Shown here: positions 30,991 to 40,291 of the stretch, piece by piece
Layout of the letters: each line of letters starts with the position of its first letter
How positions within the stretch are numbered: the stretch's first letter is position 1
Assembly: GCA_015680685.1 (NCBI GenBank)
Contig: MNCI01017890.1
Location: 44,410 to 84,700, forward strand
DNA: 40,291 bases
DNA from: Gnetum montanum
Taxonomy: Eukaryota; Streptophyta; Gnetopsida; Gnetales; Gnetaceae
Direction: 5' to 3'
Program-made: the position numbers and the translations under genes
Notes under the pieces: model-generated
Seen by the model: only the letters and a program-made list of their open reading frames with translations
Database searches by the model: none
What the model was told of the DNA's origin: nothing

Positions 30991-31399
30991 ATTAACTACC
31001 TCGAGCAACTTTTCCTTTTATTCTTTAGTAAGCTGGGCATTGATGATTACTAGTTTTTCATTGTCTAGGAATACATATTTTAGAGATGTTGGTAAGGATT
31101 TCAATTTCAAGGGTTGTTATTTATAGGTATCTAGGATTTCCAACTCTTACCAATTCATTTTTGCTTCTCTTATATATTCTACTTTAAATAGTTGGCCCTA
31201 AATTTGTTCCATCTTATCTATATAAGTACTTGTGAGGATTTTTGTTGGTTTCATGCACATTGTGAAACTAGAGTTATCATCTATGTTTAGCCACTAGGTA
31301 CCTTTTTGTTTTGTGATTACTCTATATAGGCATCTTTATAAGTTCATGGTTTTGACATACTTCTTACATGTTGTATTAGACATGCTCCTTATAGCTCAT

Positions 31400-31860
31400 A
31401 TTTTCTACATGCAATGGCACCCTGTGTCACTATATGCGATGCATGAAATCCTCTTCTTCTCAATCTTACCAAATTCATTTTCCTTAAAAATTTCCAAGGA
31501 GAGTCCTTTAAGCTCTAACTTGGCATCAATGGTACTCAACTAAGCCCTTTCCATAATGACTAGAAAGTTCCCTTTATAGTTTTCCATATGAATAACGAGG
31601 AAGTTCATTGGATATGACCATCCACAAATAGTGGTCACAATGTCCTCTATTAATTCTAATGAACCGTAATAAACAAGTCTACAAAATTTAACATGATATT
31701 ACATTTCTTAAGTAGAAGTAGGTTTCATGTTTTGTATACTTCTTGAGAAATTAAGTTTACATTGGAACCTGAGTCTAATAAAGCTTTGCATGGATCATTC
31801 CTTATAATTTGTAAATAAATTAGAGGACTTCTACAATTAGTTCTCTTCTTGGAAAGCTAT
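31400..31860 (-). pseudogene. Element E aspartic protease, decayed
   Basis: The minus strand reads CKALLDSGSNVNLISQEVYK at 31735-31795, with the catalytic D-S-G intact. It is followed by about 300 bases without a clean frame leading to RT. It is placed correctly between gag and RT on E's strand. Confidence 0.7.
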
Positions 31861-31899
31861 CCTACCTTTATCCATTCTGTAACTACATAAGTCAACATG

Positions 31900-33369
31900 A
31901 CAATGTGAACATTTTGTGATATTTAGTTTCAAGGTAGCTTGGTAGATATCCTTGGGGTAAATTGAGAAGGATCCATAATCACATATGCCTATGGTAATAT
32001 AGATAGACTATTGGACTTGAAGAAAGCCCTTTTTCAATGCTTATGCTAATAATCACTTGAGCTGTTGTTTGATTACAAATTTATAGCCCATATGACATTG
32101 CGTTGTTGAGGCTGTAGTAGTATCTCACCTTGCATAGGTAATGCAAGTGGCAAAGAAGTTAAGGTATGAGGTGCATAATATTACTCTAAATAATGAGAAG
32201 TATAAGTAGAATGAGATTTAGTTCATGGAGTCATAGGTCTATGATATTCAAGGGAATAGTAGTGATGAGAAGAAGAAGTGTGGCCTATAAATCCACTTGG
32301 AGACATACGCTACTAGACATAGTCTCCATATGGGTTAGGTTAGCAGTAAGGATATTGCTATCTTAGTGGTGCATCCCCCATGACTGTGGGTTTTGCCATT
32401 GATGATAAGAATCTTGAGGTTGAGGTGATATTCCACATGGATAATATTGTTGCTAGTGGGACTATTGCAAATAATTTTCTTGCAAATAAGGTAATCTCCT
32501 AGGTGGTTGCCTCCTAGCAAGCTTTGGATTCAAGGCATAGATCCCATATTCTTACAACTATGATAGTACTAGACAACATCTCTTAAGATGTTCATATTGG
32601 TAGATGTCACATCCTTCATATTCTATATTAGAATCTACAACCTCATCAACTACTATAGCCTTACCTTTTTGTTAATGATAGTCCTTTATTGGATCTTTTC
32701 TCCTTCTTTTGTCTTTATTTCTATTCCTCTACTGTGCTTTCTCCTTCATGATTTTAAGAGTAGTTTAGAACCTTTCATCAAAAGAGTTATACATTTTATC
32801 CACCTTAGTTGATATCTCTATGATAGATTTTTAAATTGGCAAAGTTTTTCTTTGCAAAATCTTCTCTAGTGGTGCTTCCTCCTTAGGATCATAAAGACAT
32901 ACCTTCCTTTTGTTAATGGAGGAATCTCTATTATACTCCTTTGAATTTTTTCTTTTTTTCAACTCCCCTTCTTTCTTTCTTTTTTTTTTTGCCGCTAAAT
33001 CAATGAACCTTTGTATTCAATGGGCTCTTATTTCTAAAAATTTTCCTTGGGCATAAACCCTAAAATCTCTCTAGTTTTATTCTTGAGTCCATCTATCACA
33101 TCACAAAGTTGCTCTCTTTGAGAAAAACCATGGCCTAGGCATTGGTGTAATAAAAAATATTACGGCTACATTAAGAGATTCATGATTACATTATTTCTAC
33201 CCTTGAATCTATTTTTTCAAGTTGGACACCTTAGAGTATTTTTGATATTTATCATTGAATAGCTCCAACATTATACTTCATCTATGGATAGCTTCTAGTT
33301 CCAAACACTAGTACCAACTTTGAACTTCTTTAATGAGTATCCTAGGGAATAGATTTGAGCTTCTTCTAG
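31900..33369 (-). pseudogene. gag: Element E gag, C-terminal two thirds, cut by element F
   Basis: From 33369 leftward the minus strand matches the gag of element F: LFPRILIKEVQSWY, MLELFNDKYQKYSKVSNLKK, then GFSQREQLCDVIDGLKNK and, further on, SHHYYSLEYHRPMTP (about 32230-32260), which matches YYHSLEYHQPMTS in F. The N-terminus is missing because the LTR of F begins at 33370. Ribbons of A and T (32940-32990) and frame changes separate the blocks. Shared order with F indicates one family. Confidence 0.72.
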
Positions 33370-34241
33370 TGATGAGTCATGTTTTGCAAGGTCGTGATAT
33401 CGAGGGCATGATGTCAGATATCCAATATTGAGGCACAACCTTTGATGTCAAGCATCCAATATCGCTCCTTCCATGCTAGCCTATAAATACCGCACTTGGG
33501 TGCATGATTGGGATATAGATTTTCAAATAGCTTTTTCATAGATTTCAAAGTAGTTAGAATTTTGTTAGTTTGTTTTCCAATGCATGCTTGCAGTGTGATG
33601 TTAAGTGATTGTACAACATTCTTATTTGAGTGTGACATACTTGAATGGGTTACATGATTAGCAATAAAGATCGAGATTACTTTCATCATTACAAAATCCA
33701 CTTAGATTTCTTATTGCTTTTAATTGTTTAATTTTTACTATTTTCCTTAGTTAATATTTCCATTTATTTCTCTGTATTATTTCTATCATTAAGTAAAATG
33801 AGTATGAATAATCACAAGCACTTAAGTGTAATTGCTTAGTAACCCAATAGTGTATCATTAGGTAAACCCAATAATGTATGCTTGGTAACCCCAGTGGTAG
33901 TTCCATGAAGTCCAAGATGTGTGCGGACGATTAGGAATGGATACTCATTGCACATAGGCTAGTTTAGATTTTACTTTCCACTATTAATTAGCTTAATGAA
34001 TTAATCTCTTTATTATCATTGGGAGTAGCTTACAACTAGGTAACATCAATCATCATATGCCTCACTTTGGACTAAATCATATGTGGAAAAGCTACTACTA
34101 GTCCAAGTGGGAAGACAATGAGCTGCGATCAAGGCATAACAATCTAGATGCACAACTAGTCCCATCCATGAAATTTGACCTGATCATGCTTAATGCTTGT
34201 CATTCATATGGTTGGGCATAGGGATACCTCGCCACTCATCA
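33370..34241 (+). mobile_element. 5' LTR of element F (Athila-like, plus strand)
   Basis: The LTR runs from TGATGAGTCATG to CCACTCATCA, 872 bases. The last 16 bases (TACCTCGCCACTCATCA) are shared with LTRs A and B, and the first seven likewise, but the middle is different. The TATA box is at 33482-33489, and decayed GTGATATCG/CAATATCG words upstream recall the decamers of A. A decayed PBS follows one base later. The left flank TCTAG (33365-33369) is the candidate target duplication within E's gag. Confidence 0.82.
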
Positions 34242-34242
34242 T

Positions 34243-34260
34243 TGGCGCTATTGTAGAGGA
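34243..34260 (+). other. Decayed tRNA-Asp-type primer binding site of element F
   Basis: TGGCGCTATTGTAGAGGA differs from the perfect site of element A by C-to-T and G-to-A changes only, and has the same one-base spacing from the LTR. Confidence 0.8.
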
Positions 34261-34366
34261 TAGTGCTAGTTATCTAGATTAGTTATATTATACACTATCA
34301 TTGTAAATGCATTAACGATATATCTTCTAGAAAATATTAAATCACACACATCATTAACTAAAAACA

Positions 34367-36055
34367 ATGTCTCTTTTACAAGGAAGTGATAATGCATTGT
34401 ATGATAAAAACATTCATTGGAGAACTAACAAGATATATAATCAAGAAAATTGGAGTGACCAACCTCATACATAGGTTTCTTATGTTCATGACCATCATGA
34501 CACTCAAGGACTACATTCACCTGAGGCAAAAAACCCTAGAGGAGACGAAGTAAGTCCTAGACTAGGGGAGGCCTCAAGGCCTAAGACCTCCTCAAAACCT
34601 AGAAAAGATAAATCAAGGGACCTTAGGAAATACCATAGAAGCCATGGCAACCCTCCTAGTTCCTCATCTTCCTCTTCCTCTTCAGCATCTAGTTCTAATA
34701 AAGATAAATGTAGGTATAGAGACAAAGCTCCACTAAGGAGTCAAAATAAAAATAGAAATTGAACTCATAGGAGAAATCAAAGACATCAAAATGAACATAG
34801 AAAAAATTATCACAATCAAACAAATAGAAATAGAAATTTTTATCATAACATATCTGATGATGATGAACCCTTGTTGGCCACTAAGAGCCTAATGTAGATC
34901 ATGGAGATAGTTAAGATACCTCAAAAGCATTGCAAGGAAAGTTTCCTACCTAGGTTTGATATGAATAATATCCCTAAATTTGTAGGAGGCCATGATTTGG
35001 ATCCATAACATCATTTATAAGCCTTCCATGATGCTTATGCCTCATAAAACATTGAAAGTGAGTGGTAAAATCTTAAGCTCTTTCTTAGGATACTAATCGA
35101 TAGAGCCCAAGTGTGGTATAGATCATTGAAACCAAATTCAATCTGATGGTGGTTTACATTGCTAGAACTCTTCAACGAGAAATACCAAACCTATGCAAGG
35201 GTGTCCAACCTGAGGAGACAGATCTAAGAATGGATACAAGAATAATGTAAAACCTTGGACATGGCCCTAGATAGGTATTATTACCTACTGAATAGGCACC
35301 TAGGCAATGGTTTCTCTAAGAAAGAGCAACTTTTTCACATCATAGATGGGCTTCGAAATGAAATGAGGCAGACCCTTAGTATGCATGCTCTAGGTCAATT
35401 ATACAAGCTACAAACCCATCAGATTCGAGAGCTAGTCAAGCATGTGGAAAAAGAAGAATGAGAGCTATGCAAACGGGAGAATGTTGAGAAATATCACTAG
35501 GACTCAAATCTTCAAAAGAAGAAGGTCTATATCTATGGTAAGGAGAAAGAGGCAGATCTTGATAAGGTGATTTCGGAACAAACCATGTCAATACGAAAGT
35601 CTATTGAGGAACTTAAAGCAAAGCTTGACAGGATGTCAAAGTGGATAAATGAGAAAGTTACAACTTTTGTAGAAATCATAGAGAAGAAGGTAACACAAAA
35701 TGGATCAGGTGATCATAACAAATGGAGGAAGAAGAACCAAGAAACAACTAGGAACACTTATTAGCCAATAGGGAACATGACTAAAGAAAGCAAGGCCATA
35801 GACTCAACCATAGACAAAGATGACAAATGTGACATATGCATATATGACCACCCAAAGGGTCATTACCCAGTCATATCACATCTACATGAGTATTTTGCAT
35901 TTGCATTAAATCCAAAATTCATACAAAAGCACATGCCCAAGAAATTTCTTTTTCCACACAGTAATTATAGAGAGTCCCACAACCAATCATACTATCCTAG
36001 GAAGACTTATTACCAATGTCAACATTGTCATCAACCGCAATGGAAAAACCCATAG
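34367..36055 (+). pseudogene. gag: Element F gag, in one frame with scattered stops
   Basis: From the ATG at 34367 a single frame runs about 563 codons with only point stops. An N-terminal polar part with HDHHDTQGLHSPEAK leads to a basic segment (SKPRKDKSRDLRKYHRSHG) and a serine run (about 34660-34695). The capsid-like core is FLPRFDMNNIPKFVGGHDLD, LFLRILIDRAQVWYRSLKPN, LLELFNEKYQTYARVSNLRR, DMALDRYYYLLNRHLGNGFS and FHIIDGLRNEMRQTL (35255-35461). A charged coiled-coil-like stretch lies at 35567-35700 and the knuckle-like CDICIYDHPKGHYPV at 35828-35875, where the last Cys is lost. All stops are transition-type. The tail continues to about 36300 in another frame. Confidence 0.82.
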
Positions 36056-37803
36056 TCATGGGAGAGGTCATCACCAAACCATCCCTACCCCTATACTAGT
36101 CAAAACCATACAGATATTATGTTTAACATCCTATTTCTCCAACTAGTTCTATGTCCTCTACTTCCAATTGCTACTACCACTCTCTTGAATATCATCAACC
36201 CATGACATCTCTTGAAAGATCACCATCTTGCACCTCTTACCCTCTATCCTATCCTCAATATTCTCATGCTTCATACCATCACATGCCACCATTGACAACA
36301 AAGTAAGGTTCAACACCACAACATTAACAAATGAATGCCACTTGCGTTGCTAATGTGCATAGACATTCTGATACCAGTAGGTTTTCACTGCAAACTTAGA
36401 AATGTTTTTTCTTTAAGATAGCTCCCAAGTGAAAGCACAACACTCATGGACCTACCACATGATCCAAACTAGCACAATTCCAATCTAGTGCAACACCTTC
36501 CCTTTCACAACCAACGTCCTTTGATCCTATGCAAGGGCCACCATCCATCATTACTCCAACACCCAATAGAAACAATGATTCTAACATTGTGAAGAGACAA
36601 ATGAATCCATGCATACCGAATCATGATCAAGGGTGTAGTCGTGGGCCAAATAGCTACAACATGAACACAACTCATACTTTGATCCACTATACATTTAACA
36701 ACCAAGTGTATGAACAACAACTTGTCTACGCATCTACCACTAAACCAAGAGACATCTAGTGGCTTGAAAATAAAATGTTAGCACTATTTTACAAATGCAT
36801 GGAGCCTGCCTATCCACTTATTAATTCTTATCACAATCAAATGCTTAGTCATGGGGGAAACACCCCATTCTAACATTCAGAATTAACAGGTGTTTTTCAT
36901 TGTTTTTTTACAATTTTTTTATCATTTTCTTATTTCTTGATACAATTTTTCCTATCATTTTCAATTTTTTTTCACATTTTTTTGTCATTTCCTTTGTCCA
37001 TAATTTCGCTTATGAATAAAATGATCATGTAGTTGATTGAGGTGAGGTTTTCTTTATGTTGTCAAGTCATAAAGAACTAATTATTTGGACAATGAGGCCA
37101 CATCATCCATCCATCCATTCCATTAATAAGAGGTTCTTACCCTAGTTGTAATGATATTCTTTTTCATCATCAAACTAAAAATAAAATCATTGTGCTTGGA
37201 CAAAAAAGTAAAGGACTGAGGGGAAATGTGAAGGGTGTGACATCAAGGGGATTTGTGGATTTTCTTTGATTACTTCTGTATGTTCTCTCATGTTGCTAAG
37301 GTTGTAATTGTGTCCTTATAAATGTAACAAAAAATATGAGTAAGAGTAAAATAAAAGGGCACTAAATAAATTTCTAAGGGTTCCACTAGAAAGACATGTC
37401 ACCCATGCTTGAAGGTTGGTACCTTCTCAGAATTCATCCAAAAAAAACACACAAACATGCCATGAATAAACTCTACCTTTGGACAAAACACTAAGTGATG
37501 TTACTCCTTTCAATGATGGTAGTCTTATGGTTGTCAGACGAAGTGATGAAACAGTGCAATGTCACTGGAATGTGGTTTGGACTTGGTTTGAATCTTGAAA
37601 AGAAGGGCTAATGATTATGTAACCATTAATAACACATCAAGATTCATTATGCCTATGGTAAGACACCTCACGTCCCAATTCATGTAATGCTTTCTACAGT
37701 CCATCTCATCTCATTGTCTATATAATCCTAACTTATGGTTTCGTGTAACATAGAGTTATTTTCTCAAATTGGTGGTTTTAACATGTGTGTTTTGTTTCAT
37801 AGG
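36056..37803 (+). other. Gag tail and noncoding 3' part of element F, no pol
   Basis: The gag C-terminal tail is still legible to about 36300 (YYHSLEYHQPMTS, SYPLSYPQYSHASYHHMPP). After that I find no protease, RT or integrase motif on the plus strand. A T-rich stretch (36890-36985) and A-rich 3' sequence follow. The block at 37386-37416 (CTAGAAAGACATGTCA) matches the reverse complement of E's 3' region at 27505-27535, showing that F goes from gag to 3' region directly. LTR B interrupts F at 37804. Confidence 0.55.
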
Positions 37804-38846
37804 TGATGAGTGGCGAGGTACCCCTACACTCAACCATACGAATACGAGCGTGCACGCGCGATCCGGTCGAACTCCACAGACTAAATGCCTTAACACCACA
37901 AGAAACACTTGGGGTTAATCGTTCGTTGTCTTCCCAGGCTTGCTTGTAAGTGTCACAGTGTATGGTTAAGCAAGTCTGAGGTATGTGATTTTTTTGGTGT
38001 TTTTCGGTTTATCTTCTATGCTATCAGAGGAAAGGGTTGAGAAAACTAAGCTAACTCTAACTAAGACCCTAAGTCTAATTTAACTAGCGTTAGCATCCGT
38101 TCCCACTTACCGGACACACCCTGAACTATGCAACTGTGGCTTACCAAACGCTAATCGTTACTGGGATCACCACACATAACGCAAGTGCTCGAAGTGGTCG
38201 TACTAAGGCACCTATTTAGCTTAAGTGTGATAAGTAGCCGATTCCTTAGCTAGCCATACACACCCATGGGTGCTCGTAACTAAGTCGTACTTATCACAGG
38301 TTCTAGCCTAGCAATGAGTAGCCGATTCCTTGACTAGCCATACACATTGGACTACCACTGGGATTACCAAGCGCAGAATCCTGGAATACACTACCAGGTT
38401 ACCAAGCAGCCAATGCTCGTAATCAAGTCGTACTCATGCATTGCGACAAGCAGCCGATTCCTTGACTAGCCGTACACGTCCGTAGACGCTCGTAATCAAG
38501 TCGTACTTGTGCGCACTAGGAAAGCAGTAAATAAACAATAATAAAACCATGTACTGCAAGGTTTATCCAATCAAGTTCGTCTTTATTGCCGTACACAACT
38601 TGGGTTCAGGTTACAAGCTGCTCGAATAAAGAGCCGTTCACTCTAGGACTCCTACTGCGGGCACATGGGAAAAATTCTAACTCTGGAGTGATCAATCTGC
38701 CAGAGCTTCGCTACTTCTAGCCAGGATTGGGAAATGAAGGGAGTGCCGCCTCTTATTTATAGATATGGCGGCGGACCGCGATATCGCGTACGCGATATTG
38801 CAGGGGAAGACGCGATATCGCGGCACATGCAGGTCGCGTCTCATCA
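37804..38846 (-). mobile_element. 3' LTR of element B (Athila-like, minus strand)
   Basis: The LTR is 1043 bases, TGATGAG to CTCATCA, about 95% alike to LTR A. It has TATA at 38754-38761 and AATAAA at 38582-38587 (both minus strand), decamers at 38778-38821 and the hairpin array at 38225-38514. No PBS lies at its left edge, while a G-rich tract (minus strand) lies at its right edge, so it is a 3' LTR and the interior continues to the right. The left flank is element F sequence; candidate target duplication ATAGG (37799-37803). Confidence 0.88.
38225..38514 (-). repeat. Hairpin array in LTR B
   Basis: This is the counterpart of 1241-1526. Unit 1 has GTGTGATAAG/CTTATCACA and CTTAG/CTAAG. Unit 2 has inner arms CTTGA (38329-38333) and TCAAG (38423-38427), where LTR A has CTCAA/TTGAG, and an apical CATTGG/CCAATG pair. 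Unit 3 has outer arms GCGACAAG (38443-38450) and CTTGTGCGC (38506-38514), where LTR A has GTCAAG/CTTGAAC. Both differences keep the pairing. Confidence 0.82.
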
Positions 38847-38858
38847 AACCCCCATGAC
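38847..38858 (-). other. Candidate polypurine tract of element B
   Basis: The minus strand reads AGTCATGGGGGTT directly before TGATGAG. It is short and not purely purine, so the call is tentative, but its place fits a 3' LTR. Confidence 0.45.
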
Positions 38859-40291
38859 TGAATGAAAACTCATCCTCGAGTTCCTTACAATGATATCAGG
38901 TAGGTATGGGATTATTAGGGGAAATGGAACTAATGGGATGACATGTGAACGGTCTTTATTACAAGACTTGACAAAACTGGTGTTCATGACAACAAGGGTG
39001 AACACCTTATTACAATGACATCAGGCCACAGTTGGCAGCTGAGAGAAAAGAGGAGAGAGAATAGAAGAGAAGAAGAGAGAAGAGTCTTGTTGCTGCCAAC
39101 GCCTAGATTGCGCCTTCCGTTGTCCATCCGTAAGCGCATTATCAATTCTGCTCCTTGCATAGCGGCTTCAATGCTGCTCCACTCCAAGTGTTTGCTCCAG
39201 ATCCATTCTGTTGTTGTATGATGGCCATCTGCACCCACAACACAATCATATATTAGCAAGGGTAATTGAATCATTAAGTAAAGCATACCTTACTTCAGTT
39301 TAGGTTCCTTGGCTAAGTTGTGGTATGGCTGATATTGATCTGGGAAAATGTGGATGATGACTACCGAAGGTGTAGGGCTTAGAAAGAAAAACGAAAAAAT
39401 CCGGGGCTTAGGATAAAAATCAAAAAATCAGGCCCCGTACCCCCATGACTAATCGCGAACCTCCGGTAGCGTTAGAATGGAGAGAGAAAAGGAATAGGAA
39501 TGATAGGTAAAAAGGGACAACTATGGCATCGATAAAAAGGATGTCATGATGGAAATGAACAAAAATGTTAATTAATTGCAAAATGTTAAGGAAAAGAAGT
39601 TAACTAATGTTCCAAATAGGAATGTCAGTGGGTCCTCCCCAAAGCAGGCTCATGCCCTTAATGCCCTGACAATCCCACATTCAAAGAGTCCGTGGGCTCT
39701 GGGAATGTCCTTTGGAACAAGAGTTAAAGTCTTAACCGTAAGAATTTACCAAAAAGAAAACAAAGCATCAACCAAAGTATATTATAATGATACAACCGGC
39801 AATGAGGTGAACAATGGAGAGAAGGATGGGAAGAAGAGAAGTGGAATGGAATCCCAAGAACAAGATGGTGTACAGCCCCTTGTGTGGTTTATGATTAATG
39901 CAACTTGGCAAATCTCATCCCAACTCCGGCTCAAACCAACCACTTCCAGTGACTTCGCATCAATACAGTTGGTTAAATCATCCACTTGGATAACAAGGAT
40001 GCATCTTAAAAGAATCACCACCATTCCGACAAAACAAAGGAGAGAATGGGAAGCGAGAAGGGCTTTAGTTAGAGGGAATACTTTGGTTCCATAACCAGTG
40101 CTTGCAGCCCAAATTTTATTTTGTCTAAGGGGTGTGCTTTGAATCCTCACTGTTGTTGTGTTTTTTTTCTTTTTTTTTTCTCTTTTTTTTGTTTGTTTTT
40201 TTGTTTTGTTTTTTTATGCGTGGGGACCACACCATGCAAAGACTTCTTTATTTTTATTGTCTCAGCTTCCGATTATTAGGTTACATCGGAA
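38859..40291 (-). other. 3' interior of element B with a long antisense open frame
   Basis: On B's own strand I see no pol motif. The minus-strand frame 40150-39782 (122 codons) contains a hydrophobic stretch (LLCFVGMVVILLRCILVIQV) that could span a membrane. The plus strand at 39576-40094 is open for 172 codons, is polar and basic, and matches no family I know. Either could be chance, since they overlap. Other content is a purine tract at 39040-39085 and a T-rich run at 40160-40217. Homology to E (27425-27600) shows that it is retrotransposon 3' sequence, in the region where Athila elements can carry an env-like frame. Confidence 0.45.

Noticed and set aside
34504-34725. Acidic minus-strand peptide (EEEEEDEE run)
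   Set aside because: It is the complement of the serine/arginine stretch of F's gag.
822-38846. LTR A and LTR B as the two ends of one 38-kb element
   Set aside because: The PBS lies to the left of LTR A and none lies beside LTR B, so A's interior extends left and B's extends right. They are the facing ends of two separate minus-strand elements.

Overview
This window looks like intergenic DNA from a large, repeat-rich seed-plant genome. A gymnosperm is plausible because the retroelement copies are very old, nested and transition-riddled, but that is inference. I see no convincing host gene. Almost everything belongs to at least six LTR retrotransposons or pieces of them, which I label A to F. 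They fall into two Ty3/gypsy groups. One is Tat/Ogre-like (C and D), with Tat-type gag, two successive RNase H domains and a spliced region before RT. The other is Athila-like (A, B, E and F), with a tRNA-Asp-type primer binding site and LTRs that begin TGATGAG and end CTCATCA; E has an Athila-type RT.

Layout, left to right. Element A (minus strand) contributes an open gag frame (1-675), a PBS (803-820) and its 5' LTR (822-1854). It is inserted in the integrase core of element D (minus strand). D's pol runs 1855-4520 and is followed upstream by an intron-like stretch with a tandem array of about 14 hairpins at about 185-bp spacing (5206-7690). Element C (plus strand, 7877-26920, about 19 kb) lies next. 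It is complete from end to end, with two LTRs of about 1.8 kb and the target duplication AGCAC on both sides. Its order is LTR, PBS, gag, protease, a 5.8-kb intron-like region, RT, RNase H, second RNase H, integrase, a minisatellite, a 3' open region with its own candidate intron, PPT and LTR. The intron-like region carries a long decayed gene on the opposite strand with its own TATA box.

To the right of C, element E (minus strand, Athila-like) shows its 3' region, integrase, RNase H, RT, protease and gag from 26926 to 33369. Its gag is cut by element F (plus strand), which has an LTR (33370-34241), a decayed PBS and a long gag frame but no pol before the window's last element begins. Element B (minus strand) starts at 37804 with its 3' LTR and continues off the right edge.

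The relative ages are visible. The A and B LTRs are about 95% alike by eye and keep many CpGs, whereas the two C LTRs are only about 85% alike. C, D and E are riddled with TAG, TAA and TGA codons of the C-to-T/G-to-A type, and E and F each keep long stretches in one frame. The most noteworthy signals are a covarying array of three nested stem-loops in the transcribed leader of the A/B LTR, the antisense gene in C's intron-like region, and D's hairpin array.
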